From positions 2,542,001 through 2,606,000 of the forward strand of contig NZ_CP059067.1 in NCBI RefSeq assembly GCF_017795745.1: 64,000 nucleotides of DNA. Reading direction: 5' to 3'. This document shows, piece after piece, positions 61,423 through 64,000 of the stretch. The stretch comes from Rhizobacter sp. AJA081-3 (GTDB lineage: Bacteria > Pseudomonadota > Gammaproteobacteria > Burkholderiales > Burkholderiaceae_C). The notes under the pieces are model-generated. The model had not been told where the DNA came from. It worked only from the letters and a program-made list of their open reading frames with translations, and did not search any database. A program made the translations under genes and the position numbers. Position 1 is the stretch's first letter, and each line of letters starts with the position of its first letter.

Positions 61423-61724
61423 CGGCCGACGGCGCGGCAGGCGCGTGCGCCGTCATGGACGTTGGGATCTGTTCCCGGCGACGCACCTCGCTGTGCCTGC
61501 CCTGCCGCGGCGGACGTGTCGCTTCTTCGTTAGGTGTCGGCCCCATCTGGGGCTCGCAGGCGGCCGACGCCAGGCCGCATGGGCGGTCACAACCTGCCAC
61601 AGGTTGGACGGCCAGACAACACCATGAAGCGGCATCGGGCGTGCAATCGCGAGCTGCACTCGAGCGCGAGCCTCGCGCTCCCCGGACTGCCACGCAGCAC
61701 CGGAGTACCACCGGATGCGTTCTC
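61423..61724. other. About 0.3 kb gene-less upstream region of cydA
   Basis: No coding frame with protein character. It should contain the cydA promoter, but no clear -35/-10 pair, FNR or ArcA-type site could be fixed by eye. Confidence 0.4.
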
Positions 61725-63398
61725 ATGACCCCCGATTTCTTACCACAGTATCTGGCGCGATGGCAGTTCGGCATGAGCTTGAGCTTCCACTTCCTCTTCG
61801 TGCCCCTGTCCCTTGGGCTCTTGCTGGGCATCAATATCCTGCAGACGGCGCACGCCATGAGCCGACGCCTGACGTTGGCCCGTGCGGCGGCGTTCTGGAG
61901 CCGCATCCTGTTGCTGGTGTGGGCCACGGGCATGATCACCGGCTACCCCTTGCGCTGGCAGCTGAGCGACCACTGGGCCTATTACCTGCATGAGGCCGAG
62001 CCCGTGCTCACCCGCGTCTTTGCCATCGAAGGCGCGATTCTCTGGCCCATGATCCTGGCGATGCTGGCCATCACCTGGTTGCGCGGCTGGTTGGCGAGCC
62101 CCGTGCTGGCGCTGATCGGCTGGCTGCTGCTGGCGGTGATGTCCGTGCAGGCCTGGACCATCCTGTCGGTCAACGCCTGGATGCAGAATCCAGGGCAGTT
62201 GACGCAGATTCAGGGCCGCTGGCAAGTGCAGTCGGTTTGGCAGCTGCTGCTCAGCGAGATGGCGCTGCACAAGCTCACGCATACGCTGGCCGCGGCCATG
62301 CTGAGCGGCGCGTTCTTCATCTTTGCGTTGGCTGGGCTTTGGCAGCGGCTGCGCCGGCATGCTTCGGTGGCGCGGGTCTCCGTCGGCGTGGCGGTGTGGA
62401 TCGGCTTCGGCGCCGCACTGGCCGTGCTCCTGAGCGGGCACATGAGTGCTTCGGGTGTGGCGAAGCTGCAGCCGCTCAAGTTCGCCGCGTTCGAGGCGCA
62501 CTGGCGCAACGGGCAAGTAGACGCACCGCTCGTGTTGTGGGCGCGGCCTGAAGACGAAGCGCGCATCAATCGCGACGAATTGGCCATTGCCGGATTGATG
62601 GGCCTGCTCATTGAAGGACAGGAGGGCTCGCCTGCGGGCCTGGACGAACTCGCGCAGGAGCTGGCGTGGCTCGAGCTCGCGCAGCAAAGCGGCGGCAAGG
62701 TCGAAGGTGTTGCGGGCATCACCCCGCAGGCGCTGCAGGCGCTGCGCCCTGTGGTGGCGCAGCGGTACGGCCTGGAGAAGTGGGCGACCCTGTCCGCCGC
62801 CGAACGTGCCCAGGCGGTGGCGCAAGCGGCGGCCCCACCGGTGGCCGTCACCTTCTATGCCTTTCGCGCGATGGTCGCCAGCGGCCTCATCTGCCTGGCG
62901 CTGACGGCGCTGGCTTTCCTGCGCCGGCGCCGGCTGCGCGAAGGAAGACTTCCGGGGCTGATGCGTGCGCTGGTGTGGGCTGCGCCGTTGCCCTGGATTG
63001 CCATTCTCTGCGGCTGGGTGGTGGCTGAAGTCGGCCGCCAGCCCTGGGTCATCTACGGGCGCTTCTCGGTGCATCAAGCAGCCAGCATCATGCACAGTAC
63101 GCGCGGCGGTGAGCTGAACCTGCTGCAGATGTCGCTGGCGGGCGCGGCGATCTCGTCCGTCTTCATCGTCGCCTTGCGCTCGATTCTGCTGGCCGGCCCA
63201 GACCGGGCTCACTGGCTAGATGCACGCCATCTGTGGGCGACGGCGCCCGCGGCCACAAACTTTCGCGCGCACGTGCGCCGATGGCTGGACGCCGGCGCGT
63301 GGCGCACGTTGTTGCGGCATGCCCCGGGGTGGAGGCGGCGCGGCCGGGCGTGGCAGGACACGGTGTTCAGGCCGCGCGTTCAGCTGCGGCGCCGTTGA
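61725..63398 (+). CDS. cydA: Cytochrome bd ubiquinol oxidase subunit I
   Basis: 557 residues from ATG 61725, about nine membrane helices. Haem ligands of CydA are recognisable: His22 in FGMSLSFHFLFVPLSLGL (b595), His in ALHKLTHTLAAAMLSGAFF and Met in TFYAFRAMVASGL (b558). The Q-loop residues Lys and Glu occur in QPLKFAAFEAHW, and the GRQPW motif is intact. The enzyme oxidises quinol and reduces oxygen at the inner membrane. The C-terminus is unusually long and Arg-rich (VFRPRVQLRRR). The expected cydB does not follow: an Arg-rich gene-less stretch and a broken molybdo-hydroxylase gene come next, so the oxidase is probably incomplete here. Confidence 0.9.
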   Translation: MTPDFLPQYLARWQFGMSLSFHFLFVPLSLGLLLGINILQTAHAMSRRLTLARAAAFWSRILLLVWATGMITGYPLRWQLSDHWAYYLHEAEPVLTRVFAIEGAILWPMILAMLAITWLRGWLASPVLALIGWLLLAVMSVQAWTILSVNAWMQNPGQLTQIQGRWQVQSVWQLLLSEMALHKLTHTLAAAMLSGAFFIFALAGLWQRLRRHASVARVSVGVAVWIGFGAALAVLLSGHMSASGVAKLQPLKFAAFEAHWRNGQVDAPLVLWARPEDEARINRDELAIAGLMGLLIEGQEGSPAGLDELAQELAWLELAQQSGGKVEGVAGITPQALQALRPVVAQRYGLEKWATLSAAERAQAVAQAAAPPVAVTFYAFRAMVASGLICLALTALAFLRRRRLREGRLPGLMRALVWAAPLPWIAILCGWVVAEVGRQPWVIYGRFSVHQAASIMHSTRGGELNLLQMSLAGAAISSVFIVALRSILLAGPDRAHWLDARHLWATAPAATNFRAHVRRWLDAGAWRTLLRHAPGWRRRGRAWQDTVFRPRVQLRRR

Positions 63399-63703
63399 TC
63401 GCGCGGCAGCTTCGCCGCCGTCTTGACACTGCCTCGATGCGCCGCGCCGGTGCGGCGGCGCCGCAGGAGCGGCCCACGCGTGCGATTGACGCAGCCGCGC
63501 GGGCGCTATGTCAACGGGTCGGCGGGGAGCGCCGAATCCCTGAAGGACGCCCGCCGCCGAAGGCAAGGCATGTCATGGGCAGCCCGGCGGAACGTCGCGC
63601 TCGGCGCTCGGCCCAAGGCCTGCCGAGATGGCTGCCTATCGCAAAGCGCGCAGAGAGAACCGCTGGCGTGGCTTGCCAGAGTTGATCGGGAAATGGTGCG
63701 GCC
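63399..63703. other. About 0.3 kb between cydA and the xanthine dehydrogenase remnant
   Basis: Several overlapping Arg/Ala-rich frames, none recognisable. No trace of CydB could be made out. Confidence 0.4.
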
Positions 63704-64000
63704 GTGCAGCTCAACATGGCGAGGCAGCTGGAGCTCAAGATCAAGACGGCGCTGGCGCTGCCGGGCGTGAAGGCCGTCATCACGCCCGACGACGTGCTCG
63801 ATCGCGTCTACTCGCCCATCTTCTACATGCCCACTGAGGCGCTCGGCTGCATCCAGTACCTGCGCGTGCTCAGCCGCGACGTGCGCTTCTGCGGCCAGGT
63901 GGTGGCCGGCGTGTGAGCCACCACGGTGGACATCGCCGAACGCGCGCTCGGCCTGATCGAGGTGGAGTACGAGGAGCTGCCCGCCGTCTTCACGGTGGAC
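63704..64000 (+). pseudogene. Xanthine dehydrogenase-family molybdopterin-binding subunit, broken N-terminal part
   Basis: From GTG 63704 the frame reads ALALPGVKAVITPDDVLDRVYSPIFY, then VLSRDVRFCGQVVAGV, followed by TGA at 63914-63916. It then continues in the same frame as ATTVDIAERALGLIEVEYEELPAVFTVD to the window edge. This is the N-terminal a/b-hammerhead domain of large molybdenum hydroxylase subunits (aldehyde oxidase/xanthine dehydrogenase). The in-frame stop and the abrupt start (no [2Fe-2S] or FAD partner upstream) mark a decaying gene; the rest lies outside the window. Confidence 0.75.

Overview
The window is GC-rich DNA whose gene content points to a betaproteobacterium of the order Burkholderiales, probably near the Rubrivivax/Leptothrix/Ideonella group. 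The basis is the imuA-imuB mutagenesis cassette, a rubrerythrin/HdrD-like/DUF3501 operon, RarD and a TauE-type permease, plus the codon bias. This is inferred from protein resemblance only; no rRNA is present.

Layout. 1-14.8 kb is ordinary chromosomal backbone: phosphomannomutase (partial), TauE/SafE permease, imuB-imuA with a textbook LexA box, a MarR-GNAT fusion, a YchJ-like protein, a four-gene 2-oxoacid:acceptor oxidoreductase operon, rarD, the rubrerythrin operon, an alpha/beta hydrolase and tRNA-Ala(CGC) with its terminator. 14.8-17.9 kb is a scar zone: a dense array of short repeats beside the tRNA, a frameshifted tyrosine recombinase and the N-terminal stub of an IS91-type transposase.

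17.9-36.3 kb is a long same-strand block. Three consecutive secreted RHS proteins come first; only the third has the RHS core. A small acidic ORF follows, then eleven genes of a type II secretion-like machine (gspG, gspF, gspE, PilM/N/O/P-like inner-membrane subunits, a TPR-secretin and three more pseudopilins). The gaps are so short that all may be one transcription unit, suggesting a machine that exports its RHS neighbours.

39.9-49.7 kb is a probable RiPP cluster of the azol(in)e (TOMM) type. It holds a 2OG-Fe(II) oxygenase, a precursor with a nitrile-hydratase-like leader and a Cys-rich C-terminus, a fused E1-like/YcaO cyclodehydratase, a SagB-type dehydrogenase, two tandem cupin/JmjC-like proteins, a 702-residue protein of unknown function and a DUF6065-like protein. 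Several of these overlap at start/stop codons.

50.4-54.4 kb encodes one 1301-residue protein of unknown function. 54.4-61.4 kb is accessory DNA: a gene-poor stretch, a small DNA-binding protein with a phage-type integrase, small unknown genes, a divergent HTH/lipoprotein pair with a palindromic operator, and an inactivated IS3-type element. The window closes with an orphan cydA and a broken xanthine dehydrogenase-family gene that runs off the end.
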